A stretch of DNA of 64,000 nucleotides from Phascolarctobacterium_A succinatutens_B (GTDB taxonomy: Bacteria > Bacillota > Negativicutes > Acidaminococcales > Acidaminococcaceae), in contig NZ_CAUDZA010000004.1 of NCBI RefSeq assembly GCF_958453765.1, positions 1 through 64,000 on the forward strand, in the 5' to 3' direction. The position numbers and the translations under genes are program-made. Of the stretch, positions 38,997 to 46,659 are shown piece by piece (positions within the stretch are counted from its first letter, which is position 1; every line of letters starts with the position of its first letter). Below the pieces are notes generated by a model that saw nothing but the letters and a program-made list of their open reading frames with translations, did no database searches and had not been told where the DNA came from.

Positions 38997-39746
38997 ATGC
39001 GTAAAGTTACAGTCTTACTATTAGCTGCCTTAGTGCTTGTAGGCGCCAATACAGCTCTTGCTGATAAAACCATAACCTTAGACAAGGATACCAAGCTGGT
39101 GCCGCAGGGCTGGACGGTAGCGGACGATATCAAGTTCAAGAAGAATACTGTTGTAAAGCTCAACGATGACGGTCAGGTAATCGAGGGCGTGCTGGCGAGC
39201 GCAACCTATCTGCGTCCTGCAGGATGGAAGAGCCTGGCGAGCAACTATTATTATGTGGAGCGCAGTGCGCCGTTCTTCCCTCCGCGCTTCTTCTACCATC
39301 CGTACCGCCCGGGGCTGGTGATTCCTGCTGATGGTCATGTGCGCTACATGGGCAACAAGTCCGTGACCTTTGCCAAGGACGGCACTGTGCTCAGCGGTGT
39401 GATTGATAATGACGTTATCCTGCAGCTGAGCGATAACGGCTACGGCTTTGTGCGCTTTAAAAATGACAATCTGCTGACCTTTGATACAAACGGCAGGGTT
39501 ATAAGCGGTACACTGGCGGAGGCAACGAAGCTGCGTCCTCGTGGCTGGCAGCACAACCTGCAGGATGAAAGCGCTGGCTTTGTAGAGTTCAAGAGCGGTA
39601 CAGGCATCACTTTTGATGCGACCGGCCTTGTAACCAACGGTTCGCTGAACAAGAAAACCTTGTGGCATAATGCCGACGGCAGCACGAAGGAGCTGGAGGC
39701 TAAGGCACCGGTTGCCTTTACTGCGGACGGAGCAGAGCAGGGATAA
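38997..39746 (+). CDS. Exported repeat protein, unknown
   Basis: A 249-residue exported protein. The signal peptide is RKVTVLLLAALVLVGANTALA (cleavage after about residue 22). The mature part has at least four imperfect repeats built on the pattern TFDxxGxVxxGxLxxxTxLxPxGW: KLNDDGQVIEGVLASATYL, TFAKDGTVLSGVIDNDVIL, TFDTNGRVISGTLAEATKL and TFDATGLVTNGSLNKKTLW. This suggests a beta-solenoid or MORN-like surface fold. A proline- and aromatic-rich insert (FFPPRFFYHPYRPG) separates repeats 1 and 2. TATAAT at 38960-38965 and GAGGTG at 38985-38990 support the start at 38997. Confidence 0.75.
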   Translation: MRKVTVLLLAALVLVGANTALADKTITLDKDTKLVPQGWTVADDIKFKKNTVVKLNDDGQVIEGVLASATYLRPAGWKSLASNYYYVERSAPFFPPRFFYHPYRPGLVIPADGHVRYMGNKSVTFAKDGTVLSGVIDNDVILQLSDNGYGFVRFKNDNLLTFDTNGRVISGTLAEATKLRPRGWQHNLQDESAGFVEFKSGTGITFDATGLVTNGSLNKKTLWHNADGSTKELEAKAPVAFTADGAEQG

Positions 39747-39766
39747 GCAGAAAATTACAAAACGTA

Positions 39767-39822
39767 AATACCGTACAGGCTTCGGTGGCTATGACGCTGA
39801 GGTCTGCACGGTATTTTTTTAT
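39767..39822 (+). terminator. Terminator of the exported repeat protein gene
   Basis: AAATACCGT (39767-39775) pairs with ACGGTATTT (39808-39816), with a further T run. A promoter for the next gene is not obvious in the remaining 170 bases. Confidence 0.8.
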
Positions 39823-39996
39823 AGGTGGGTAATGCCTAAGAATAAAATATTTTTTTTGACATCAGCGTTTGTAACAGGTGCTAAGTGTAGCCGTAAAAGC
39901 AATACTGTACAATTATGGAGTAATGAGGTATACTATATGTAGTGCGAAAGCAATATTATTATGAATTGAAAAAATTTTCTTCAAGGAGGAAACAGC

Positions 39997-41112
39997 ATGG
40001 AAGAAACAAGACCCTTTGTAAGCTGGGACTTAGTCCACGATTTTATGGTAGACGTATTTGTTAAATACGGCGTTCCCGAAGAGGATGCACGCATTTGTAC
40101 AGACGTTCTGCTGGAAAGCGACAGACGCGGTATTGAAAGCCACGGCTGCAACCGCTTCAAGCCTATTTACTTGGATCGAATTAAAAACGGCACCCTGCTG
40201 CCGAAAACCGAAATTGAAATTGTCAAGGATACTCCTTGTACTGTAGTTATGGATGCTCATAACGGCATGGGCATGGTTGCTTCCCATAAGATGATGGAAA
40301 TGCTGATTGAAAAGGCTTCCAAGTACGGTATGGCCGGCGGCACCATCTTTAATTCTACTCACTATGGCATTGCAGGCTACTGGACCACTATGGCTGAAAA
40401 GGCAGGCATGATCGGTATTTCCGGTACCAACGCAAGACCTTCCGTTGCTCCTACCTTCGGCGTTGAGCCGATGATGGGCACCAACCCGCTGACCTTTACT
40501 ATGCCTACCGATGAGGAATTCCCGTTCAACTTTGACTGTGCAACCAGCATCATCCAAAACGGTAAGATTGAGTTCTATGCTAGACAGGGTAAGGATACTC
40601 CGGCAGGTCTGGTAGTTGCTAAGGACGGCGGCACTATGACCGAATCCGCTACCATCCTGAAGGAAATGCGTGCAGGCAACGTTGCTCTGCTGCCGTTGGG
40701 CGGTCTGGGCGAAGAAACTGGCGGCTACAAGGGCTACGGCTTCACTACTATCGTAGAGATTCTGTCCTCCGCACTGGCAGGCGGTCCTTTCATGAAGGCG
40801 CTGTCCGGTAAGGATGAAAACGGCAACAACGCTATGTATCATCTGGGTCACTTCTTCTTCGTTATCAACCCTGCATTCTTCATGGGCGTTGACACCTTCA
40901 AGAAAACTGCCGGCGATATCTGCCGCGGTCTGCGCAATTCCACCAAGGCTCCCGGTCAGGAACGCATCTATACTGCCGGCGAGAAGGAATATATGTCTTG
41001 GCTGGATAGAAAAGACAAGGGTGTACCGGTTGGCGAATCCATTCAGAAGGAATTCGTTCAGCTCAGAGATGAGCTGGGCCTGACTCAGTACAAATTCCCG
41101 TTTGAAAAATAA
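39997..41112 (+). CDS. Malate/L-lactate dehydrogenase family (Ldh_2/YlbC type)
   Basis: A 371-residue NAD(P)-dependent oxidoreductase of the type II malate/lactate dehydrogenase family, unrelated to the Rossmann enzyme at 4326. Family marks are SDRRGIESHGCNRF (about 42-55, with the catalytic His), FNSTHYGIAGYW (about 117-128), GTNPLTF (about 162-168), and YKGYGF (about 245-250). Possible substrates are malate, lactate, ureidoglycolate or other 2-hydroxyacids. It converges on an NhaC/MleN-type antiporter gene, which fits malate or lactate metabolism. AAGGAGG precedes the ATG at good spacing. Confidence 0.88.
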   Translation: MEETRPFVSWDLVHDFMVDVFVKYGVPEEDARICTDVLLESDRRGIESHGCNRFKPIYLDRIKNGTLLPKTEIEIVKDTPCTVVMDAHNGMGMVASHKMMEMLIEKASKYGMAGGTIFNSTHYGIAGYWTTMAEKAGMIGISGTNARPSVAPTFGVEPMMGTNPLTFTMPTDEEFPFNFDCATSIIQNGKIEFYARQGKDTPAGLVVAKDGGTMTESATILKEMRAGNVALLPLGGLGEETGGYKGYGFTTIVEILSSALAGGPFMKALSGKDENGNNAMYHLGHFFFVINPAFFMGVDTFKKTAGDICRGLRNSTKAPGQERIYTAGEKEYMSWLDRKDKGVPVGESIQKEFVQLRDELGLTQYKFPFEK

Positions 41113-41123
41113 TAAGCTATAAC

Positions 41124-41152
41124 AAAAGCCTGGGCGTTTGCTCAGGCTTTTT
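41124..41152 (+). terminator. Terminator of the type II dehydrogenase gene
   Basis: AAAAGCCTG...CAGGCTTTT stem around a GTTTG-containing loop, then T-rich DNA. Confidence 0.88.
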
Positions 41153-41182
41153 ACGTTGGCGTTATGTTGTTATTAAAGCATG

Positions 41183-41245
41183 AAAAAAGCCGTACGGCTT
41201 GATTTTTACTATTACAGTAAATTTATAGCAGTACGGCTTGTTTTT
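41183..41245. terminator. Bidirectional terminator, mainly for the antiporter gene
   Basis: AAGCCGTAC (41187-41195) pairs with GTACGGCTT (41231-41239); the left arm is itself part of the palindrome AAGCCGTACGGCTT. T runs lie at both ends: GTTTTT on the plus strand, CTTTTTT on the minus strand. It begins directly at the antiporter stop codon. Confidence 0.85.
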
Positions 41246-42527
41246 AGTCTTTATTCTTGATGAAGATGAAGATCAGTCCGCTGATACCCATCAGCAGCGG
41301 GTAGAAGCAGTAGGGGATGATGGCGAAGGGGTTAAGTCCAGTGAGGCTTGCCGCAGCCAGAAGCTGTGCGCCGTAGGGGATAAGTCCCTGGCCCATGGAG
41401 CTGAACATATCAAGCAGAGAAGCACTGCGGCGAGGCGTTACGCCGAACTCTTCGCTGATGTCCTTGGCAATCGGACCTGCCATAACAATCGCAACAGTGT
41501 TGTTCGCGGTGCAGATATCAACAAGCAGAGCGAGAGCAGCAATACCAAGCTCACCGCCTTTGGTGCTGCTGATGCGGCTCTTGATGAAGTTCAGTACGAA
41601 ATCAATACCGCCGTATTCCTTAATCAGAGTGATGATGCAGGCTACAATGATAGAAATAACGGTGATGTCATACATAGACATAATGCCGTTGCCGACATGG
41701 GTGAACATTTTGGTAGCAGTAAACATGCCTGTTCCGAGGCCTACCAGCATACTGAGCACGGTACCGATAATAAGAATAACGAAAACGTTTACACCGCTTA
41801 CGGCACCGATTAATACGAACAGATAGGGGAGAACCTTAATCAGACTGTAATCGAGGTTGCCGTTGACCTGATATTCGTTGGTTTTGCCCAAGAAGTAGAA
41901 CAGGCCAAGAGTGATGATTGCTGCCGGAAGAACGATTTTGAAGTTCTCGCGGAACTTGTCGCGCATATCGCAGCCCTGTGTTTTAACAGCAGCAATGGTT
42001 GTATCGGAAATAATAGAAAGGTTGTCACCGAACATTGCACCGCAGACTACGGCACCGGCGCAGATAGCCATCGGGAAGCCGGTTTTGTCGCTGATGCCTG
42101 CAGCAATCGGAGCAAGTGCGGTAATTGTGCCTACGGAAGTACCCATAGAAATGGAAATGAAGCACCCGATGGCGAAGAGGCCTGCAACCGCCATGTTGCC
42201 CGGCAGAATGGAAAGGCCGAGGTTAACGGTGCTTTCTACACCGCCGGCAGCGCGGACAGCGCCGGAAAAGGCACCTGCGGCAAGGAAGATGAGGCACATG
42301 GTGAGAATATTTTCGTCACCTACGCCGGTAGAAGCAAGGCGCAGCTTCTGCACAAAGCTGAGCTTTTTGTTTTGCAGGAAAGCTATGATTAAAGCAATTA
42401 AAAAGCCTACAATCGCAGGCATGCTGTAAAAATCCCCGGTAATCAGGCCTGAGCCTATAAAAAACAGCAAAAAGACTGCGATAGGCAGCAGAGCGATGGC
42501 ACGCCCCTTGGAATGGTTGTTGGTCAT
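41244..42527 (-). CDS. NhaC-family Na+/H+ antiporter (possibly MleN-like malate/lactate exchanger)
   Basis: A 427-residue integral membrane protein with about 11 helices. The NhaC family core is present: SMGTSVGTITALAPIAAG (about 127-144) and GAMFGDNLSIISDTTIAA (about 162-179), followed by the second repeat DICTANNTVAIVMAG (about 340-354). Members exchange sodium for protons; MleN of Bacillus combines malate uptake with lactate and sodium movement. The facing dehydrogenase supports the latter, without proof. The gene is on the minus strand with AAAAGGAG before the ATG, and ends in the shared terminator. Confidence 0.88.
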   Translation of the reverse strand: MTNNHSKGRAIALLPIAVFLLFFIGSGLITGDFYSMPAIVGFLIALIIAFLQNKKLSFVQKLRLASTGVGDENILTMCLIFLAAGAFSGAVRAAGGVESTVNLGLSILPGNMAVAGLFAIGCFISISMGTSVGTITALAPIAAGISDKTGFPMAICAGAVVCGAMFGDNLSIISDTTIAAVKTQGCDMRDKFRENFKIVLPAAIITLGLFYFLGKTNEYQVNGNLDYSLIKVLPYLFVLIGAVSGVNVFVILIIGTVLSMLVGLGTGMFTATKMFTHVGNGIMSMYDITVISIIVACIITLIKEYGGIDFVLNFIKSRISSTKGGELGIAALALLVDICTANNTVAIVMAGPIAKDISEEFGVTPRRSASLLDMFSSMGQGLIPYGAQLLAAASLTGLNPFAIIPYCFYPLLMGISGLIFIFIKNKD

Positions 42528-42627
42528 AAACAGAATCTCCTTTTATATAATTTTCAGCTTTTTCTATTATATCAATTAAATTTTTAGTATGCAAGGAAGA
42601 TTGATGAAGGATTGCTAAAAGAATAAA

Positions 42628-42665
42628 AATAAAAAGCTCCGAACTCCTAAAAGTTCGAAGCTTTA
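42628..42665 (-). terminator. Terminator of tRNA-Asn
   Basis: On the minus strand AAAGCTTCGAACT and AGTTCGGAGCTTT form a 13-bp stem with one G-U pair, followed by TTATTTTTA. Confidence 0.88.
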
Positions 42666-42671
42666 ACTTCT

Positions 42672-42747
42672 TGGCTCCCCGAGTAGGACTCGAACCTACG
42701 ACGCCCTGATTAACAGTCAGGTGTTCTACCGGCTGAACTATCGGGGA
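42672..42747 (-). tRNA. tRNA-Asn (anticodon GTT)
   Basis: A 76-nt cloverleaf with encoded CCA. The acceptor stem TCCCCGA pairs with TCGGGGA, the anticodon arm CCTGA-CTGTTAA-TCAGG shows anticodon GTT, and the T arm has GGTTCGAGTCC. It reads AAC and AAU. Confidence 0.96.
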
Positions 42748-42778
42748 ATTAAGGTTGGTAAGTCAACCAACGAAGATT

Positions 42779-42807
42779 ATTATACTCGCATGGCAATTAT
42801 TTGTCAA
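42779..42807 (-). promoter_or_regulatory. Consensus promoter of tRNA-Asn
   Basis: On the minus strand TTGACA (42807-42802), 17 nt, TATAAT (42784-42779): a perfect match, about 31 nt before the tRNA. Confidence 0.92.
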
Positions 42808-43042
42808 CAGTTTTTTTAGAAAAATTTATAAGTATTTTTTGAAGGCGATAATAGCGCAGGTTTCAGCAGGGAATAAGCTTATATATGGAACGAAGGCAAG
42901 TGATATAGATGGCGAGGGATAGCTGTTCCGGGTGCGTTACCATAAAGACTCCGCCCTTTGCCTTTAGTTAATACAACAACTGCAGACAGTAAGAAAAGAT
43001 AAAATCTTTAGATAAATAGTAGGCTTGTTTAAGGTTTTATGC
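42808..43042. other. Intergenic stretch with a long inverted repeat, no gene seen
   Basis: This gap between the tRNA-Asn promoter and the isomerase gene has no supported reading frame. AAGGCAA near 42892 and TTGCCTT near 42958 could pair, with an inner GGCG/CGCC, giving a structured stretch of about 75 nt. TATAAT at 43043-43048 is the likely -10 for the downstream gene, with no good -35. Confidence 0.4.
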
Positions 43043-43090
43043 TATAATATCCTTAATGATATAAACTACATGTGTAAAGGAGTGTTCCCC

Positions 43091-43867
43091 ATGGAAGAAG
43101 CTGTATTATACGCTGTGGAAAACAATATTGCGACGATTACTATGAACCGTCCGAAGAGCCTGAATTCAATGAATGACGCGCTGATTGACGGTTTGCATGC
43201 TGCCATTACCAAGGCTGCTGCTGACGCTGAGGTGCGTGCTATCGTACTTACCGGCAACGGCAAAGCATTTTGTGCCGGCGGCGACCTGAGCTATCTGAAC
43301 GGCTTGGAGGGCGTTGCTGCCAAGAAGGACTTCATCGCTAAGGTGGGCGACGTTGCCAAACGCCTGACTACTATTCCTAAACCTGTTATTGCTTATATCA
43401 ATGGCGTTACTGCCGGTGCCGGCGTTAACCTAATGCTGGCCTGCGACCTGGTATATGCATCTGCCAAGGCACGCTTTGGCGAGAGCTTTGCCAAGGTTGG
43501 CCTGATTCCCGACTGCGGCGGCTTGTACTTCCTGCCGAAGGCTATCGGTGTGCTGAAGGCTAAAGAGCTGATGTTTACCGGTGACCTGATTGACGCTGCA
43601 ACTGCCAAGGAGCTTGGCATGCTGAATGATGTCTATGAGGACGAAGAGCTGAAGGGCAAGGTTTATGCTATGGCTGCACGTCTGGCAGCAAGCGCTCCGC
43701 TGTCTATCAGCCTGACGAAAAAATATCTCAATGACCACGACCTGACATTGGACGAGGTGCTGGCAATCGAAGAAACTACCCAGGCACTGCTGATGGGTAC
43801 CGATGACTGCAAGGAAGGCATTGCTGCCTTCTATGAAAAGCGTGCGCCGCAATTCACAGGCAAATAA
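43091..43867 (+). CDS. Crotonase-fold enoyl-CoA hydratase/isomerase
   Basis: A 258-residue CoA enzyme of the crotonase superfamily. Oxyanion-hole segments are GKAFCAGGDLS (about 57-67) and NGVTAGAGVN (about 103-112). The two glutamates of true enoyl-CoA hydratases are replaced (Asn and Phe), whereas GLIPDCGG (about 139-146) provides the aspartate used by PaaG-type double-bond isomerases. I therefore favour an isomerase over a hydratase. It is a single gene with AAAGGAG before the ATG at 43091; a longer upstream reading has no ribosome site. The substrate is unknown, and no other fatty-acyl-CoA genes lie nearby. Confidence 0.85.
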   Translation: MEEAVLYAVENNIATITMNRPKSLNSMNDALIDGLHAAITKAAADAEVRAIVLTGNGKAFCAGGDLSYLNGLEGVAAKKDFIAKVGDVAKRLTTIPKPVIAYINGVTAGAGVNLMLACDLVYASAKARFGESFAKVGLIPDCGGLYFLPKAIGVLKAKELMFTGDLIDAATAKELGMLNDVYEDEELKGKVYAMAARLAASAPLSISLTKKYLNDHDLTLDEVLAIEETTQALLMGTDDCKEGIAAFYEKRAPQFTGK

Positions 43868-43898
43868 GAAAATAATCAGCAGAAAAAAGTAAATGTTT

Positions 43899-43941
43899 AC
43901 GGAACTGTCACATAATTTATACTGATGGTTCCGTTTTCTTT
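43899..43941 (+). terminator. Terminator of the isomerase gene
   Basis: ACGGAAC (43899-43905) pairs with GTTCCGT (43928-43934), then TTTCTTTTT, which runs into the next promoter. Confidence 0.8.
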
Positions 43942-43971
43942 TTGACGTAGGAATACAAGATGTTGTATAAT
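43942..43971 (+). promoter_or_regulatory. Promoter of the M50-scpAB-rluB operon
   Basis: TTGACG (43942-43947), 18 nt, TATAAT (43966-43971), 33 nt before the protease start. Confidence 0.8.
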
Positions 43972-44004
43972 AAATCTATTGATAAATTTTTCTCGGAGGA
44001 AAGT

Positions 44005-44625
44005 ATGCTCGATTTCAGTACAATGATCTATCGCATTCCTGCGCTGCTGTTTGCGATTACAATACACGAATATGCCCATGCGCAATGTGCGGACAGCATG
44101 GGTGACCCGACTGCGCGTTATATGGGACGCATGACCTTCAACCCGATGGCGCATCTGGACCCGTTGGGCGCGATTCTGCTGGTGGTAGCAGGCTTCGGTT
44201 GGGCTAAGCCCGTAGAAATTAACCCCGGCAATTTCCGCAACCGCCGCGAGGGTATTCTGAAGGTTTCCTTTGCCGGTCCCGCAGCCAATCTGTTTTTGTG
44301 CTTTCTTGCAGCATTCTTCATGACATTTTTAAATCGCTTCGGTCTTTTGAGTGATGGCGTTTACCGCTTTTTGCTGTGGATGCAATTATATAATGTATGG
44401 TTTGCTTTCTTCAATCTGATTCCGGTTCCGCCGCTGGACGGCTCCAAGATTCTTTCGGAGCTTTTGCCGCCGTCTATGGCCTGGAAGTTTGACAATCTGG
44501 TGGGACGCTACGGCTTTTATATTCTGATTGCTTTGGTGTTCACCGGTATTACAGGTGCGATTATCAGACCGCTTGCCGCAGGCTACATGATGTTGGTAAA
44601 CGGTATATTGGGTTTAGTGTTCTAA
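44005..44625 (+). CDS. Site-2 protease family membrane metallopeptidase (M50)
   Basis: A 206-residue membrane protease of the YwhC/SpoIVFB-like class, which cuts proteins within the membrane. The zinc site is HEYAH in the first helix (about 19-23); the third ligand lies in VPPLDGSKIL (about 141-150). NPMAHLDPLG (about 46-55) is the conserved segment of this subgroup. Four to five helices are expected. CGGAGGAAAG precedes ATG 44005. It heads the run with scpA, scpB and rluB, an order common in Firmicutes. Confidence 0.9.
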   Translation: MLDFSTMIYRIPALLFAITIHEYAHAQCADSMGDPTARYMGRMTFNPMAHLDPLGAILLVVAGFGWAKPVEINPGNFRNRREGILKVSFAGPAANLFLCFLAAFFMTFLNRFGLLSDGVYRFLLWMQLYNVWFAFFNLIPVPPLDGSKILSELLPPSMAWKFDNLVGRYGFYILIALVFTGITGAIIRPLAAGYMMLVNGILGLVF

Positions 44626-44628
44626 GCC

Positions 44629-45360
44629 ATGGCTGATTTATCGTTGAAGCTGACTGCGTTCGAAGGTCCGCTGGATTTGCTCCTGCACCTTATCGAGCGT
44701 GATAAAGTAGATATTTATGATATTCCCATCGCTGCGGTTACGGAGCAGTATATAAGCTATCTGCGCAGCATGAGTGAATTTGATATGGAGGTCGCCAGTG
44801 ATTTTCTGGTGATGGCCGCAACGCTGCTGCAGATTAAATCGCGTATGCTGCTGCCCAAGCAGTCCGCTGAGGGCGAGGAGGAGGAAGCAGACCCGCGCCA
44901 ACAGCTGGTGGAGATGCTGGTGGAATACCGCCGCATTAAGCGTGCCGCTGCCGCTTTGGCGGATATGAAGCAGAGCGCTGACCTGTACTGGCAGCGTGAG
45001 CCGATGTTCGGCAACTTGGTGGAGCGCACTGTTGCTCCCTGCACGGTGCAGCAGTTATTGAAGGCTTTGGCAGGCATGACGACGTCAGCTGATGGCAAGC
45101 CGGCAGCCTTTATTGAGCCGCAGGCCTTCAGCGTACAGGATAAAATGGCAGATATTCTGCAAAGACTGCAGCGTCAGCCGCAGGGCTTTATGCTGAATGA
45201 GATTTTTACCGCAGGCAGCCCTGCCGAAAAGGTGGCCTGCTTTTTGGGTGTGTTGGAGCTGCTGAAGCTGGGACTGATTACTATCAGCCAGGCACAGCGC
45301 TTTGCACCGATTTATATCTTCGCCAAGCAGGGACAGGAGGAAGCAAACGATGTATCTTGA
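44629..45360 (+). CDS. scpA: Segregation and condensation protein A
   Basis: A 243-residue kleisin that bridges the two Smc heads in bacterial condensin and so compacts and segregates chromosomes. The N-terminal motif FEGPLDLLLHLIERDKVDI (about 9-27) and IPIAAVTEQYISYL are characteristic, and the C-terminal winged helix (about 170-235) would hold an Smc head. The middle is acidic (EGEEEEADPR). It starts 3 nt after the protease stop without a clear ribosome site and overlaps scpB by 11 nt, so translation is coupled along the operon. Confidence 0.94.
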   Translation: MADLSLKLTAFEGPLDLLLHLIERDKVDIYDIPIAAVTEQYISYLRSMSEFDMEVASDFLVMAATLLQIKSRMLLPKQSAEGEEEEADPRQQLVEMLVEYRRIKRAAAALADMKQSADLYWQREPMFGNLVERTVAPCTVQQLLKALAGMTTSADGKPAAFIEPQAFSVQDKMADILQRLQRQPQGFMLNEIFTAGSPAEKVACFLGVLELLKLGLITISQAQRFAPIYIFAKQGQEEANDVS

Positions 45361-45928
45361 CAAAATGACAGGAGCACTGGAAGCGCTGCTGTTTGCTGCA
45401 GGTGAGCCTGTTTCTGTGGCGGAGCTTGCGGACCTTCTGCAACTGGAAAAGCCGCAGGTGTGGGAGCTTGTTTCGGAGCTGAAGCAATCCTACGAGGCGG
45501 AAAGCAGGGGATTGATGCTGCGTGAAACAGCAGGCTGCTTTCAGCTGGTGACTAAGCCGGTTTACTACAGCATATTGCTGGGCTTGGGACGCAAAAAGGA
45601 AGTAAAGCTGACGAATGCGTCTTTGGAAACCTTGGCGATTGTCGCTTTTAAGCAGCCGGTGACGCGCGCTGAGATGGAAGCCATCCGCGGCGTGAAGGTT
45701 GACGGTGTACTCAATACACTGCTGGACTTAGGTCTGGTGGCGGAAGCAGGACGCAAAAAAGCTTTGGGCAACCCGATTTTGTATGCTACGACAGAAAAAT
45801 TTCTGATGGTGTTCGGACTAAACTCATTGGAGGAGCTGCCTCCGCTGGAAACGAAGCCTGAAGATGAGGAAGAGGCTACGCAGCAGGTGCTGCAGCTTGA
45901 TAATACATTAGAAGCAAAGGAAAACTGA
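45350..45928 (+). CDS. scpB: Segregation and condensation protein B
   Basis: A 192-residue partner of ScpA; dimers with two winged-helix domains bind the kleisin and modulate condensin. Recognised by ALEALLFAAGEPVSVAELA (about 9-27) and LETLAIVAFKQPVTRAEMEAIRG, split as LETLAIVAFKQPVTR and AEMEAIRGV (about 85-108). The tail is acidic. ATG 45350 follows GGAGGAAG inside the end of scpA; an earlier in-frame ATG would overlap scpA much more and has no ribosome site. Confidence 0.94.
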   Translation: MYLDKMTGALEALLFAAGEPVSVAELADLLQLEKPQVWELVSELKQSYEAESRGLMLRETAGCFQLVTKPVYYSILLGLGRKKEVKLTNASLETLAIVAFKQPVTRAEMEAIRGVKVDGVLNTLLDLGLVAEAGRKKALGNPILYATTEKFLMVFGLNSLEELPPLETKPEDEEEATQQVLQLDNTLEAKEN

Positions 45929-45933
45929 GATAG

Positions 45934-46659
45934 ATGGAAGAACGTTTACAAAAAATTCTGGCGGCAGCAGGCGTTGCCTCCCGCCGCGAAGCAGAAAAAA
46001 TTATTACGGCAGGTCGCGTCCGCGTGAACGGTAAGGTTGTTACCGAGCTGGGCTGCAAGTTTGATGCCGCTAAGGTACGCATCAGCGTTGACGGCAAGCC
46101 GATTGCCCAAGAGGCCAAGGCATATTACATGTTCTATAAGCCGAGGGGAGTAGTCACCACGATGTCCGACCCGCAAAACCGCCGCAGCATTGCCGATTTC
46201 GTGCAGAACCTGCCGGAGAGAGTTTTCCCGGTAGGCCGCCTGGACTTCAATACCGAAGGACTGTTGCTGCTGACGAATGACGGTGCGCTGGCACAGGCGC
46301 TGATGCATCCGAGCCATGAGGTTAATAAAACCTACCTCGTTAAGGTTCCGGGCATTGTGCCGCAGGAAAAGCTGGACCAGCTGCGCTTGGGCGTAAAGCT
46401 GGAGGACGGTCCGACCGCTCCGGCGATTGTCAACCTGCGTGATTATGACCATGAGCGTGGCTTTACGCTTTTTGATATCACCATCCATGAGGGACGTAAC
46501 CGCCAAATTCGCCGCATGTGCGACGCTATCGGCTTTCCGGTGCGCGATCTGAAGCGCATCAAGCTGGGACCGCTGCAGCTGAGCAACTTGGGACGCGGCA
46601 AGTTCCGTAGCCTGAGCGAGCAGGAATTATCTCAGCTCAGAAAGGCGGCTAAGCTATGA
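45934..46659 (+). CDS. rluB: 23S rRNA pseudouridine synthase (RluB/RsuA family)
   Basis: A 241-residue enzyme that isomerises a uridine in 23S rRNA (2605 region in E. coli numbering). The N-terminal S4 RNA-binding domain (about 1-60, RLQKILAAAGVASRREAE) precedes the catalytic domain with the nucleophile Asp in GRLDFNTEGLLLLTNDG (about 102-118) and the family motif EGRNRQIRRM (about 187-196). It is 5 nt after scpB and overlaps the next gene by 4 nt. Confidence 0.92.
   Translation: MEERLQKILAAAGVASRREAEKIITAGRVRVNGKVVTELGCKFDAAKVRISVDGKPIAQEAKAYYMFYKPRGVVTTMSDPQNRRSIADFVQNLPERVFPVGRLDFNTEGLLLLTNDGALAQALMHPSHEVNKTYLVKVPGIVPQEKLDQLRLGVKLEDGPTAPAIVNLRDYDHERGFTLFDITIHEGRNRQIRRMCDAIGFPVRDLKRIKLGPLQLSNLGRGKFRSLSEQELSQLRKAAKL

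Noticed and set aside
27401..39000. An integrated prophage or integrative element
   Set aside because: No integrase, no phage structural genes, no tRNA at either edge and no matching direct repeats that would serve as attachment sites were found; the island is only AT-rich and accessory in content.
41238..42429. Two open frames on the plus strand opposite the NhaC-type gene
   Set aside because: They are complements of the antiporter gene, and the real gene has strong family motifs.
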